A stretch of 23,364 bases of DNA, from IMG/VR virus record IMGVR_UViG_3300046804_006260, positions 1 through 23,364 of that record; one strand, written 5' to 3'. Below, piece after piece: positions 14,501 to 22,400 of this stretch (positions within the stretch are counted from its first letter, which is position 1; each line of letters begins with the position of its first letter). The position numbers were made by a program, and so were the translations under genes. The notes under the pieces were generated by a model. It was not told where the DNA came from. It made no database searches and saw only the letters and a program-made list of their open reading frames with translations. The stretch comes from a virus.

Positions 14501-17391
14501 CCAATACAACTGGTGGAAGAATTGGTATCAACGTTGGTGATGGATCACTAGATAGGAATTTGGTTATTTCTGGCGATGCTAGAATTACTGGAGACTTTAA
14601 ATTTGAATCTGATATTAGTGTAAATGGTGGAGATATTACATCTACTGCACCTTCCTTTACGTTTGCCAATCAATCAACAACTACTTCATTAAGTATTGGT
14701 GGTTATGCAAAAAATATTCAATTAGGTAATTTAACTACCGAAACACAAACTTTAAACGTAGGCACGCTTGCTTCTGCTCAAACTTTAAATATAGGCACAG
14801 GTGCTAGTGGTCAAACTAGATTAAATATCCACACCACATCCACAGATTCTATAATAAATCTTGGCACAGTAAATAATTCAATTACTTCTAGGTCACTTAT
14901 TACTATTGGTGGAGCATTTACTAATCCCGCACAAAGTATCTTCCAAATAAAAAATTACCGCACTATTTTTGATGGTCGTTTGACAATTCGTGGCGGATTT
15001 ATTGAAACTGACTCATCTAACGCCACATTTAGTATATTCCCATCTGGGCTGAATGAATTAAAAATTGGTGGATCTGCTGGTATAGTGGAGATTGGTGGTG
15101 TTGCTGGTAAAACTACAATCAGACATGGATTAACGGTTCTTGGAACCACAACATTAGAATCTGATGTTGTTCAAAATGGTGGTTATAGAAATTCTAATGT
15201 TGGCATTCAAAGAAATATATTTGGTAATATATCCATCGTAAGTGTTTCTAGAACAAATAATGTAGCCAGAATAGTTACTTCAGTACAGCACCAACTAACT
15301 ACTAATGAACTAGTTTCAATTAAATGCAGTAATCAAACATTTAATACTGCTACTTCAGTTGCAGTTACGGTGATAAACGCAACAACATTTGAATATTCTA
15401 ATACTGGTATCGATGTCACGAATACTTCTGCTACAGGTAGATTAATTAGATCAGTTGGTTTTGCTCAACCAACTGGAAATTTGAATAATTTAAATATTGA
15501 TTATTATTCTGTAGTTTCTGATATTGCTGAAATAATGTCGGTGATTGGATTAACTGGCAATAAACTTATAGTTTCAAATTCTTATGTTTCTGAAAATGAT
15601 ATAATTAAATTTGTTGATGTAGGAAATCTAACAGGAGTCAATACAACTAATACTTACTATGTTAAAACATCCGATACTAATGGATTTACTATATCATCTA
15701 CTATAAATGGTGTAGAAATTGGATTAGGATTACAAAGTGGAAGTAATAATGCAGGAACAGCAAGAATAATTATTTCCTCTACTGTAATTGATACGGAAGG
15801 TGATGTATATTGGGGTGATATTGCTTTTGCAAATTCAGATGGAACATATAAATTGCCAATCAACAATATCTCTAATATTTTTGCAAATCAATATTTGTTA
15901 TTGGGCACTGAAATTGTACGTGTAGTTACTGATCCAACACAAACAAGACCATATACTGTCAATGTTTTGCGAGCTCAAGATGGCACAGCGAGAATTTCTC
16001 ACCCAGATGGTGAAGTTATTAAATTACTTATAAAGCAAGAAAATGCTACTTATGTATATCCAAACCCAATTAATGCAACCAGTACTACATTAAATATTGG
16101 CGAACTTTCCGCTTTCTTGCGTGTAGGTGATATTTTTAGATTAAACAAAAATACTGAATTTGAAGAATTTGTTACTATTAATAGTATTAATACTTCTGAT
16201 GCACAAACATTAACTATAACTAATGGAGATATCGGTACTGAAGTAAATCCAAAAAATCCTTTACAATTATTTAAAGTTATTTCTACATCAGGAAATACTC
16301 AAATTATAGGTGATGTAATTATCGGATATGATACACTTTCATTGGATGAAAATGTATCAAATACATCTGCTGTCGCAGCATCTTTTGGATACAATTCCAG
16401 CACTTCTACAGGATCTTCTATATCATCTTCAGGTGGTGGAAATTTAAAAGTGCATAATTCCATAGAATTATCTGGAAATACATCAACTTCTTTACCCGAC
16501 AAACAATATTTTGTAATTACTAATGGTAGTGTTCCAAAACTTTATGTAGAATCTTCGTCTGGAAATACTAGATTGTATAATGGAGCAGATTTAACTATAT
16601 TTAAAGATTCTTTCTTTGCTGACGGCACTTTTAATAAATCAAGAATTGATATTGCTACCAATATTGCATTCCAAGTAATTGGATCTTCGGGAAATACTAA
16701 AATTGCTGGTACATTAAGAGCGGGTGATGATTTAACAGTCGGCACTCTCACAACTCCAGCAAATGCCGAAACATTAAGTAATGTATTTACTGCACGATTT
16801 AGTGTGGACGCACAGACTGGAACAACATATGTCGGAAGACATTTGACAGTAAATGGATTGTCTTCTTCCACTCCTGCGGAATCTGTAGTTCCATTTGGGA
16901 TTTACAATCTCGGAGTCAATGGTGTTGATGAATTCAGAATTAAACAAGATAGATCAATTGATTCTTTTGGAGAAGATAGGTTTTATAATAAAAATGGTGG
17001 TAGAAAAACAATATTTGTTTCTACGCAAGGAAATACAGATGCTACAGCAACTCAATTGAAACCTAATCTTCAATATGCAGTAAGACCAGCAGCTACATTA
17101 ATTCTTAAGTTACCTTCATCTGCAGTTACTGGAGATACGGTGAGAATAGTTGATGTTGGTGGTACGTTAAGCTTCTCTACAAATCTTGTAGTCAGGGCTC
17201 CTGCAGGAGTGCAGCTGCAGGGTAAATTAGGCGGAACCACTTTAGGTGGATTATCTACAGAATATGGTAGTGGCGAATTAATTGTAAATACTCCAAATGC
17301 AGCATTCGGTCTGATATATATCGGTGATACTGATGGTGATGGTAATGGTATTCCTGGTGAACAACAAGGTTGGTTCTTAATGGAGATTTAA
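5530..17391 (+). CDS. Giant virion structural protein
   Basis: An 11.9-kb gene for a 3953-aa protein, starting at ATG 5530 after GAGG and a late promoter. Order of regions: residues about 1-200 look like a pectin-lyase-type beta-helix start (TRPFLTIQRAF, IMLSPGNHYIDNRPG). Residues about 480-545 form another beta-helix stretch (GGDMSITNSNSNFGN). From about 690 to 1650 lie tandem Lys-Cys-(Lys/Arg)-Arg-Asp repeats. About 2490-2600 is a conserved-looking segment with GPGNYSTG. From about 2870 to the end are fibre-shaft repeats (LDIVGNAFISG, LNVGT, LNIGT, SSGNT). No protease, chaperone or membrane segment is evident. I infer a baseplate-proximal fibre or baseplate-periphery protein of a cyanomyovirus. 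Base composition changes sharply near 7150. The stop is three bases before the next start. Confidence 0.92.
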   Translation: MPLTKLENLISSKTGRYLYVSPDDFNASDALDNRGNSPTRPFLTIQRAFLEVARYSYVPGQENDRFDQFTIMLSPGNHYIDNRPGVLDPTEINPFAYDLAKGEWTDNSIVDLSNPDNILYKFNGPNGGATIPRGTSLVGMDLRRTRLHPLYVPDPADKEVPRCTLFNVTGGCYFWQFTILDGDVESNSPLYDSAEGIGKVYSQPNSTVTQIPYYSHHKICNFEFASRDDLGLLYRKIARAFSLFQPTIDDPGEFTQRPQENRIVGPLQDAIRIDSITVNNVVGTTALDVTVRTKTNHGYYVGQAVAVANLRSTLPAGATEKIPLANDPLTGVFAVRGISFTDPKEFTYRVEGKNAAAVGLGDKIAQPISPPDLDTNAITQAEVDSVESASPYVFNVSIRSTWGICGIHADGSKASGFKSMVIAQYTGVSLQRDDRAFIRYDEFSNTWNQAPLTDAFATTPYHTKGDAYWKDDWRNFHVKASNDAFIQNVSIFAVGFADHFLMESGGDMSITNSNSNFGNTSLHAKGFKGYSFAQDQGGYISHIVPPKKVTTTTKKYQYYTFNQIKSRNNNALNYDGPGGSTSVTTKLYYGNDEATDPLFKPSTIVNGFRLGARAHEKIYVKLDPAVGFVGSVRTAEISPSGYQKWNVALSVLSPSAATGVSNNDQDAANLIDLNRNFIAAETYGYISRKYSYLRTKDITFSKCKRDVGYILEAVANDLRVGGNANSLQAAQAYYTGTSLDYIDGEKTETLDGFNYARNLAIAAMRNWNFYINGCTTAINSAVVTVPSGITTIGLAEGMIVTASPVAGQTNPIPTGTYIREIISTTQFRLGNRNDTDDVKAIATISGTGIKLNFELNQGKFATSSGRAFDAATLITLNKDFIANEALILAKAQYPTTTVPNDDKCKRDIGYILDAVCKDIKTTGNAEIVTAAEAYVGAPSRYFDAKNLILNNKKEIVDKAVAKIAIEFPDFYFGGSTFTNTSQGSGVGDAQTNVFSRYKDSYRLIQQNKKEITEKAIAQAAIDFPDFYFPGDNQVNALARRADSYRLIQQNKTEIIETAYASIAAAYPNFTNPNPAKCRRDIGYFIDAVSTDIWSGGNYYTREFIKFYYQGNGQPIPNGLGGEEAQSKTAFLKARDEMKKAISNQLTIKDLSITVDTNPGAQGVCTTTKDTIDTLVAIVTYVLDGNPVAQIPSVSYGTLSTGGNKCLRDVGYFVDAISTDLTTLGNSYSIDFIKQYFVQDKVNGKILTFTNTSGTTLANRQNRTYTGVSTTTSSNGKQATFTVARGATGAVSSVTLVNGGYGYLNNNTLVIPGSSIGGLDVADDITVTVSTIETAWITTGLQNEEQQSLVVFAKAVELCKKAITNQLYLRDTTLTGDPNPGSPLSGVSVFGTAGNTLNNDDPQSCSNVQATLDTLANIIFARIRQGDLVTATTTNPALPTINYGTAPAQQAKCKRDVGYIVDAIANDLALGGNYNIIQATKSYFDSTGTNFIVDGLLGEVQQSVVAFEAARDLCKKAVTNQLNYKDLNISVGPERLSQAGPNIPNNNTQSCLDVQDTIDTLFAILTSKLQSPTAQYPILRYNAGATSLSGELDISVYAFKKVRDLAILAMRNWRTGDGTSSDPLYVKQLSNTLNIATDLSIDTTTAGLPVCADVAYSISNEFDILLESLLNISPLPPKTYGSDEYVERETPQKDITVTNDTTTPENKCAGTKDAIIEKMRVIANIIENGVDAEPLVSQLVNTSSFAKRATLFTVSGSNPHNLETGTPVRLVAVPRKDSATGKPVLVDKRLVRLPKGFESNKTYYVIAPGRITSPENYSAGGVTAPFNNTQALMLATSVENATAGNYIYSSETDGIDPDVQIEIHQYLTNVDYDLHRYTCSLVSSRVFETTTNNVFDTAFGGVEVQKVYFYPLEENLVDNKPTGAALTTLPAKTSGGRLEIDRFYYVGRPATYTKNNQFSIYLTVADAINKQNAVQFNYPSGGKFTVLGNKKRSPLGYDPVQTGWFLRTLLQGNEIYDRITLNDATRGSSYVNKPARTPDSYFYRYDDARANEDRIYKFRYVIPNYRDDVRDPINGFVMKIRRDETRRLVPQKILLKPVSQNSPKDATFFETGVQNPKRLGLPSSSSLAAVTYDPYNPTNKTRIAGNKTASNISFTIQSAKKVGDYIQLTVFDHGLDVESLKAKRFVTVKVSQPQGGNGVFKVNQRITWDGDYTGSAIVHSWFGTESVEGGVEVFNYLILKDVEGELDFDEKKKTVFTQEIANEADVVAEIIARPNFGKEDKANYLYGVEASNVYTVTPGDVITDDAAAQYRVVSVEDIDDLENTYYIYAIQEIQRRIPRQQDGIYYLTALRGDVSPFPTGSGVGTNFRDFKFSQPVSRLYPLAYKNDPLLFQYDGSDAQGGQADTTIIDPPEAFCSADNYIHGQVFINDAKNSLTKELILDFVKDPGSGQYKYTTTDNRIQAKSGAASSGAEERLIPIAGDSEYPLEQRLYVELRRPSIARAGNHTFEYLGFGPGNYSTGFPARQTVILTAVQDFYAQAKKQNAGIVFYTGINSNGELYIGNKKINAITGKEEYIDAVITDEDSEAGEVLGSLVTVFEDPVTFENIITLNAPPNLKNFFNSPIEMNVDPEFNAAMTPPSLRIVSRPGSRQALLPGDDDTQLDTTKAGDIIIDKNRVRAAIFDLNTRGTQRYSIRTALTNITPNQDTTGLRPRISSSQTLSFGSSVPLSGDIIFKGSEVGFSGSVGWIYSNAFTAYRLTAPAGQEASIDITGVQFYPNLNVVKLIFQTGKVNFSAANPGISLGITLNSQIRITGGVGQLSTINGVHTVYNNVTEGYDYSATNSYVYLLTTRASEAVLSGSGPYIFSATPAVQPNLVIARSDAQWKEIGVIGAEALRTKTSAYGDYRLGINTVARANSTDWNVGYVNSATDPRATLDIVGNAFISGKLQSNFNDLSTFSNTNKAFIVGGDSNNTDVTATFRISTVTLPTPGPTANTTGGRIGINVGDGSLDRNLVISGDARITGDFKFESDISVNGGDITSTAPSFTFANQSTTTSLSIGGYAKNIQLGNLTTETQTLNVGTLASAQTLNIGTGASGQTRLNIHTTSTDSIINLGTVNNSITSRSLITIGGAFTNPAQSIFQIKNYRTIFDGRLTIRGGFIETDSSNATFSIFPSGLNELKIGGSAGIVEIGGVAGKTTIRHGLTVLGTTTLESDVVQNGGYRNSNVGIQRNIFGNISIVSVSRTNNVARIVTSVQHQLTTNELVSIKCSNQTFNTATSVAVTVINATTFEYSNTGIDVTNTSATGRLIRSVGFAQPTGNLNNLNIDYYSVVSDIAEIMSVIGLTGNKLIVSNSYVSENDIIKFVDVGNLTGVNTTNTYYVKTSDTNGFTISSTINGVEIGLGLQSGSNNAGTARIIISSTVIDTEGDVYWGDIAFANSDGTYKLPINNISNIFANQYLLLGTEIVRVVTDPTQTRPYTVNVLRAQDGTARISHPDGEVIKLLIKQENATYVYPNPINATSTTLNIGELSAFLRVGDIFRLNKNTEFEEFVTINSINTSDAQTLTITNGDIGTEVNPKNPLQLFKVISTSGNTQIIGDVIIGYDTLSLDENVSNTSAVAASFGYNSSTSTGSSISSSGGGNLKVHNSIELSGNTSTSLPDKQYFVITNGSVPKLYVESSSGNTRLYNGADLTIFKDSFFADGTFNKSRIDIATNIAFQVIGSSGNTKIAGTLRAGDDLTVGTLTTPANAETLSNVFTARFSVDAQTGTTYVGRHLTVNGLSSSTPAESVVPFGIYNLGVNGVDEFRIKQDRSIDSFGEDRFYNKNGGRKTIFVSTQGNTDATATQLKPNLQYAVRPAATLILKLPSSAVTGDTVRIVDVGGTLSFSTNLVVRAPAGVQLQGKLGGTTLGGLSTEYGSGELIVNTPNAAFGLIYIGDTDGDGNGIPGEQQGWFLMEI
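8365..8736 (+). repeat. Three tandem LIxxNKxEI helical repeats
   Basis: Copies begin at 8365, 8533 and 8662. The last two share nearly identical DNA for RLIQQNK and are 43 codons apart; each continues with a helix and ends in a (D/N)F or PDFYF turn. They sit between Cys repeats 2 and 3 and explain part of the irregular spacing there. They look like internal duplications. Confidence 0.7.
9241..9522 (+). other. About 94-residue beta insert within Cys repeat 4
   Basis: In repeats 3 and 5 the Cys core and KKAxxNQL motif are 62-63 residues apart, but in repeat 4 they are 155 apart. The extra residues (about 1238-1331) are Thr/Gly-rich beta sequence with AVSSVTLVNGGYGY, similar to the glycine/tyrosine repeats at the C-terminus of the first gene. 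This is seen directly from the alignment of copies; the boundaries are approximate. Confidence 0.6.
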
Positions 17392-17394
17392 TCG

Positions 17395-18513
17395 ATGGCG
17401 TATGTAGATGCTACAAACTATAATACAGTGAAATCCATGAAAGGATTTCCCGTCGGATCAATTGTTCCATGGTCGGGGCAAATAGATTCAATTCCTTATG
17501 GGTGGATCGCTTGTGGAGGTTCTACACCTCCAGTATCAAGATATCCGTTATTATATGAAGTAATAGGTAATGTGTATGGCGGAACTCCAGGCAGCTCGTT
17601 TAAACTTCCAGATTTAAATGACGGATCTTCTGCAATTATGGATATATATAGAGGTCATTTTCAGTATCTACAAACTTCTGGAGAAGCAAATAAACCAAAC
17701 AATACCAATATAAATTTAGATTCATTTTGGAAAAATGTTGGACTTGGCGATAATGGGAATAGACCTGGAAATACTCAACTAAATTGGCTTTCTACTTTTG
17801 ATGTAGTTGGGGAGCAAATAACAAAACCACAGATTGTTGCAAAACATGGTACTTTTGCGTTAAGTGAGGGCGATATTTCGTTTACAATAATTCCAGGTGA
17901 AAGAAAACTTAGCGATAGACATGTTCCAGATCATAGTCATGATATAGAATACGGAGATAGTGATGGTGTGTCATATGAACGTAAAAATAGTCAAGCTGCA
18001 TTATATAGAGCAGGACCAGTTGATGGGGGGTTTGGTTGTCAGGGGTGGTTTGGAACAGCTACAACTGTAACTAGATCCACTAATGATCCACCACTTAACG
18101 GCACTCAAATGGCTATTGTAGGGGCTTCACAAAGAGTGGGCACTACATATAGACAAGGTGGTGGAGAAATTATAGATGATGGAGCAAACAGCGGCCAAGA
18201 GGCAGCAACTGGGTTTACTAATGGTGATGGAATTTCTGGGCCTGATATGTGGGCAAACAACAATGGCATAAAATATTTTTGGAGTAGTTTAAGTCATTCT
18301 GAAAAAACTTTTGCTGCTATATCTGGTCACACGCATGGAAGTTTGGAATATAATTGGATTAGTAAAATTAAAATTGTTAATCCAGGTATTGTTTCTGATG
18401 TAAAAATGAATACAGTTACTGTTTCCAATACTTCTGGAGTTAATTTTGGAACGATAAATATGAATAGTGCAACTCCAAGTTGTAACATGACATTTATCAT
18501 TAAGGCATTTTAA
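17395..18513 (+). CDS. Tail-collar (gp12-type short fibre) protein 1
   Basis: This 372-aa protein starts at ATG 17395, nine bases after GGAG located in the end of the giant gene. Residues about 16-75 match the phage tail-collar domain: VGSIVPWSG, PYGWIACGG, YPLLYEVIGNVYGG and FKLPDLN. Two HxH motifs (H180-S-H182 and H312-T-H314) resemble the histidines that bind metal at the trimer axis in T4 gp12. The C-terminus ends in MTFIIKAF, typical of collar proteins. Its likely role is a host-contact short tail fibre or related adhesin. Residues 185-300 are variable-looking, rich in Gly, Asp and Asn, and may hold the receptor-binding part. Confidence 0.87.
   Translation: MAYVDATNYNTVKSMKGFPVGSIVPWSGQIDSIPYGWIACGGSTPPVSRYPLLYEVIGNVYGGTPGSSFKLPDLNDGSSAIMDIYRGHFQYLQTSGEANKPNNTNINLDSFWKNVGLGDNGNRPGNTQLNWLSTFDVVGEQITKPQIVAKHGTFALSEGDISFTIIPGERKLSDRHVPDHSHDIEYGDSDGVSYERKNSQAALYRAGPVDGGFGCQGWFGTATTVTRSTNDPPLNGTQMAIVGASQRVGTTYRQGGGEIIDDGANSGQEAATGFTNGDGISGPDMWANNNGIKYFWSSLSHSEKTFAAISGHTHGSLEYNWISKIKIVNPGIVSDVKMNTVTVSNTSGVNFGTINMNSATPSCNMTFIIKAF
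18453..18460 (+). promoter_or_regulatory. Possible late promoter GATAAATA
   Basis: Matches the relaxed NATAAATA late element and lies 65 bases before the next gene, but inside the end of the collar 1 coding region. A seven-base AT word is expected several times by chance in sequence of this composition, so this is weak. Confidence 0.2.
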
Positions 18514-18525
18514 TAAAAAATAAAA

Positions 18526-19452
18526 ATGGCATATTATAGTTTCGAAAAAGGTAAATATGGCGGTCCTTGTGGATCGATATTTCCGTTTTTTGGATCTTTA
18601 TCTGGACTATCTTCACTTTCTGATGATTATAAAAATAGTATTCCTGCTGGTTATTTAAAATGTAGAGGTCAAATTCTTTCGGCGGATCAATATCCAAATC
18701 TAGCAAGAGTATTGGGTGTTGGAAATGCATGTATATATAAAAAATCAAATACTGTTTTATTAGAACCTAATGCTGACGGAACAGGTGGTACTTTTCAGCT
18801 CCCTGATTTGGGGTCCAAATATATAACAGGAAATGCAACATCTGGTAGTTATTCCAATTCCACTACTTTTAATCCTAAAAATAACACTACAGTTGATAGA
18901 GCAGGAGTAGAAATAGAAATAAGTGCTCAAGGATCATCAGTTGACTTTGTATATACTGGAGATTTTCGAGTGCCAGGAAGAAATATAGTTTTAACTGGAA
19001 ATGTACAAAGTTCAAAACCACCCACATCAACTATCGCTTCAACTGTTGCCATAGGACAAACTATAGCTCATGCACATAATGGAGATTTTAAAATATCCAG
19101 AAGAATTAACTATAGAAGAGAAGGATTGGCATATGCTACAGTAAGAAGAAAAAGTTATTATGTTTTTATTTGTAGTGAAGATGGTCAAAGAATATGTCAG
19201 GCAAATGAACAGTTTGGTTTAGCTCATAAAACTCTACTTGCCGCTGAAGAAGGCACAGATTCTGGCACTTCGCATAAACATTATGGCACTTTTCCAATAA
19301 TAAATAGCGAAACTAAAACAGCATCAACCAAAGATTTGTTGATATCAGCTAGTCCATTAACAACTACTGTAAACATTAATGTAGCAAATACCATTAAAAT
19401 GGATGATATTGCTCCAAAATTTATATTATGTGAATATTTAATTAAATATTAA
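18526..19452 (+). CDS. Tail-collar (gp12-type) protein 2
   Basis: A 308-aa protein. The collar domain spans residues about 12-100: CGSIFPFFG, PAGYLKCRG, ADQYPNLARVLG and FQLPDLGSKY. HAH (182-184) and HKH (250-252) are candidate metal-binding pairs. The end, DDIAPKFILCEYLIKY, is a typical collar terminus. Residues 190-230 are unusually basic (RRINYRREG, RRKSYY). No Shine-Dalgarno is visible; the 12-base leader is almost only A and T. Translation may depend on the AU-rich leader or on coupling to the upstream gene. It probably forms a second short fibre or tip. Confidence 0.83.
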   Translation: MAYYSFEKGKYGGPCGSIFPFFGSLSGLSSLSDDYKNSIPAGYLKCRGQILSADQYPNLARVLGVGNACIYKKSNTVLLEPNADGTGGTFQLPDLGSKYITGNATSGSYSNSTTFNPKNNTTVDRAGVEIEISAQGSSVDFVYTGDFRVPGRNIVLTGNVQSSKPPTSTIASTVAIGQTIAHAHNGDFKISRRINYRREGLAYATVRRKSYYVFICSEDGQRICQANEQFGLAHKTLLAAEEGTDSGTSHKHYGTFPIINSETKTASTKDLLISASPLTTTVNINVANTIKMDDIAPKFILCEYLIKY

Positions 19453-19457
19453 AAAAA

Positions 19458-22400
19458 ATGGCAATTTTAATTACTAGTTTAACTCCAGTAAGTCCAGTAA
19501 TTACATCTGGATCCACTGTAACATTTACTGTAGTTGCTCAGGATACTATCAATTCTGCACCATTAGAATACGAATGGCAATATTCTACGGATGGGGGGTT
19601 AACTTATAGTTCTTTAGGGCTTTTTAACAATACTAGTGATACATTTACAACTAGTCCATTATCACAAAACCAATCTGGAATATATTATAGAGTAAAAATA
19701 TCAAATCAATCGGGAAATACAGTAGTTTACAGTAATGAAGTTTCGGGTATAGGTAATAGAATAGTAACAATAACAGCTGCTCCGATTATTCTTTTACTTG
19801 ATGAATATCAACCATCATACACTTTAGCAGTTGCCGCAAATTTAGATCTTGTTGTAGAAGTTGCATTGCAAAATGTTGATATTACTACTCCAACTAATTA
19901 TTCTTCTTTGTTGATAGAATGGCAACAAAGTATTGATAATGGAAATACTTGGACCACTGTTGTTGATAATATGCCTGGAGCAACAGGCAACTTTAGATAT
20001 GATATTACAACATCAACTCAACAAATAAGTACTTCTCCATCTGCATATTCAAAAAGATCTACGTTAACACTATCCAGTATTACTTTTGCTAGTAATAACT
20101 ATCGATATAGAGCAAGAATAACTTATCCAGGTGCTTCAAATACTCCTACTATTGTTACTGAAACAGTTTTATTAGTAAATCCTACCATATCAATTTTTCA
20201 GCAACCAGGAATTAATGCAGCAGATACAAAAACACCTGTTCAATGTTATAAAACTTCTATAACAAATAGTGGATTAATTAGAGTAAGTGTTGGGGCTTTT
20301 ACTACTGCTGGGCAAAGTTTGGCATATTTTTGGGAATATGCTATTGTTGATTATAATAATAATCAAACGTTATGGGAAAGTATTGATGATGGTATATCAA
20401 AATATTATTTTAGGTTAAAAAGTGGCACTGGATCAAGCAGTGATGTTTTAGAATTGCAACGTGTTATATATTATGAAAAATTTGTATTTAGATGCACTAT
20501 AAGTGGTAGTGCTGGAGAAATTCCAGTAACCTCTAATTCTCATTATATTTTCATGAAAGATGTTGAAGTTCAACCAACGGCTTTGACAAATCAACAATCT
20601 TTGGAAGATTTTTATGATCCAATTGTTGTTCCTAATGATGAAAGATACTTATATACACAATACCCAATTCAAAGTGTTACATACGATTCGGAAATTAATA
20701 TTGCTAAAAATACTGGATTAAATGGTTTAGTAACAGTACGATATCAAAGACAAGCTCCTGGATCTAGCACTTGGTCGGATGTTGGAAATTCTTTTGTCAA
20801 CACTCCAACAATAACTCCTTATGTTGCAACACCTTCCAATGCTCTCGAATTATTTGATGTTACTTATACTACACCACCGCTTAGAGTAGATATAGATAAT
20901 CAATCAAAATATCGAATAAAAATAACATCTACTGCTTTATATACTTTAAGTAATGGAGTGAAAACATTAATTCCGTATTATTCTAATATATCTACTTTAA
21001 CGGTATATAGAGGAGTATATATTGTAACTCAACCTACTAGTGCTACAATTTATTCAACACAAAATGTTTCTTTTTTAGTTGGTGCGGCAACTACGAGTAG
21101 TGCTACGATAAATTATCAATGGCAAGATGCCACATCTCTTACATCTGGATGGGCAAATATAACTAATGGTGGAATATACAGTGGGGCAACTACAAATCTT
21201 TTAGTTCTTACATCGGTTCCTACTAGTTTAACTAGAAAATTCTTTAGGTGTATAGTAAGTGCTGTTGGAGCATTATCTACAGTAACTTCAATAGATGCAA
21301 AATTAACTATTGCTGTTGATTCTTTCACCGCAATAAGTTCTTTGAATGATTATAGTGTAAATGAATTTGAATTAGTGTCTTGGGTAGTAGATGCACAATC
21401 TTTGAGTTTGGGCGCAATACAGTATCAATGGCAAAAAAGCACTAATTTTTCTTCGTCAAATCCTTCTGCAGCTGTATGGACTGACATTACAGGACAAACA
21501 ACGAATACTTTTACTATACCTAGTGTTAATAAGACAATCAATGAGGGATATTATAGGTGTAGAATTACATCACTTGGCGGCACGGTTTCATTTACCAATG
21601 TTGCAAGATTGTCAATTACTCCCGTACGAATAGATATATTGGCAAATATTCCATCGACAGCTGCAATTTTAGAAGGCGCAGAAAATCAAATTACATTTAC
21701 TGTGCAGGCAATTTCTACTATAGGACCACCTCCAACTTATCAATGGCAAATAAAAAGAGTTACGGACGTATCATTTTCTGATATTGGTATCGGGTATAAT
21801 AATCAAGTATCAACTGGAAGTAGTTATATTCCAAGAGCATTTGATAGATTAGTGGATAATGGTGCTAAAATACGATGTGCAATTATAGCAGATGAAGTTC
21901 CTGGAATAGTATATTCTAATGAATGCACTATAACTGTAAATAGAAGATTCTATTATTTTGCTGATACTGCTACCAAAATTGTTTCTTTGGGCGGAAATTT
22001 CTCATTGAATTTATCGCCATCATTCACAGGTGGTATTCCAACATATCAATGGCAAAAAAGCACCGATGGTGGATCTACTTGGTCTAATATCTCTGGAGAA
22101 AACACATCGGAATTGTTTATACCAAATATTACTAATACTATTAACAATTATCGATATAGATGTCGAGTAACTTTAACTCAATGCACACAATTTCAATACA
22201 GCAGAAATAACGTAACAACAATTGAAGCGGTAAATGAAGTTGGGTATACACAACCAGTCACATTAAGTGTTTCAACACAAGTAGTAAAACCAAAATATTA
22301 TTCTAGAGAAACTCAAAAAACAGGTGCCGCAATTGGTACAGTTATATGTATACCAAAACCAGCATCGTATATAAATGATACTAGTGCTATTACAGACGAT

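Noticed and set aside
14235-14669. Minus-strand 144-codon open frame
   Set aside because: It is a shadow of the fibre-shaft region; its hydrophobic, proline-rich composition comes from the complement of repetitive Gly/Thr/Asn codons.
19299-19306. AATAAATA, a relaxed late-promoter match
   Set aside because: It is within collar 2 coding sequence, 151 bases from the next start, and such AT words are expected by chance here.
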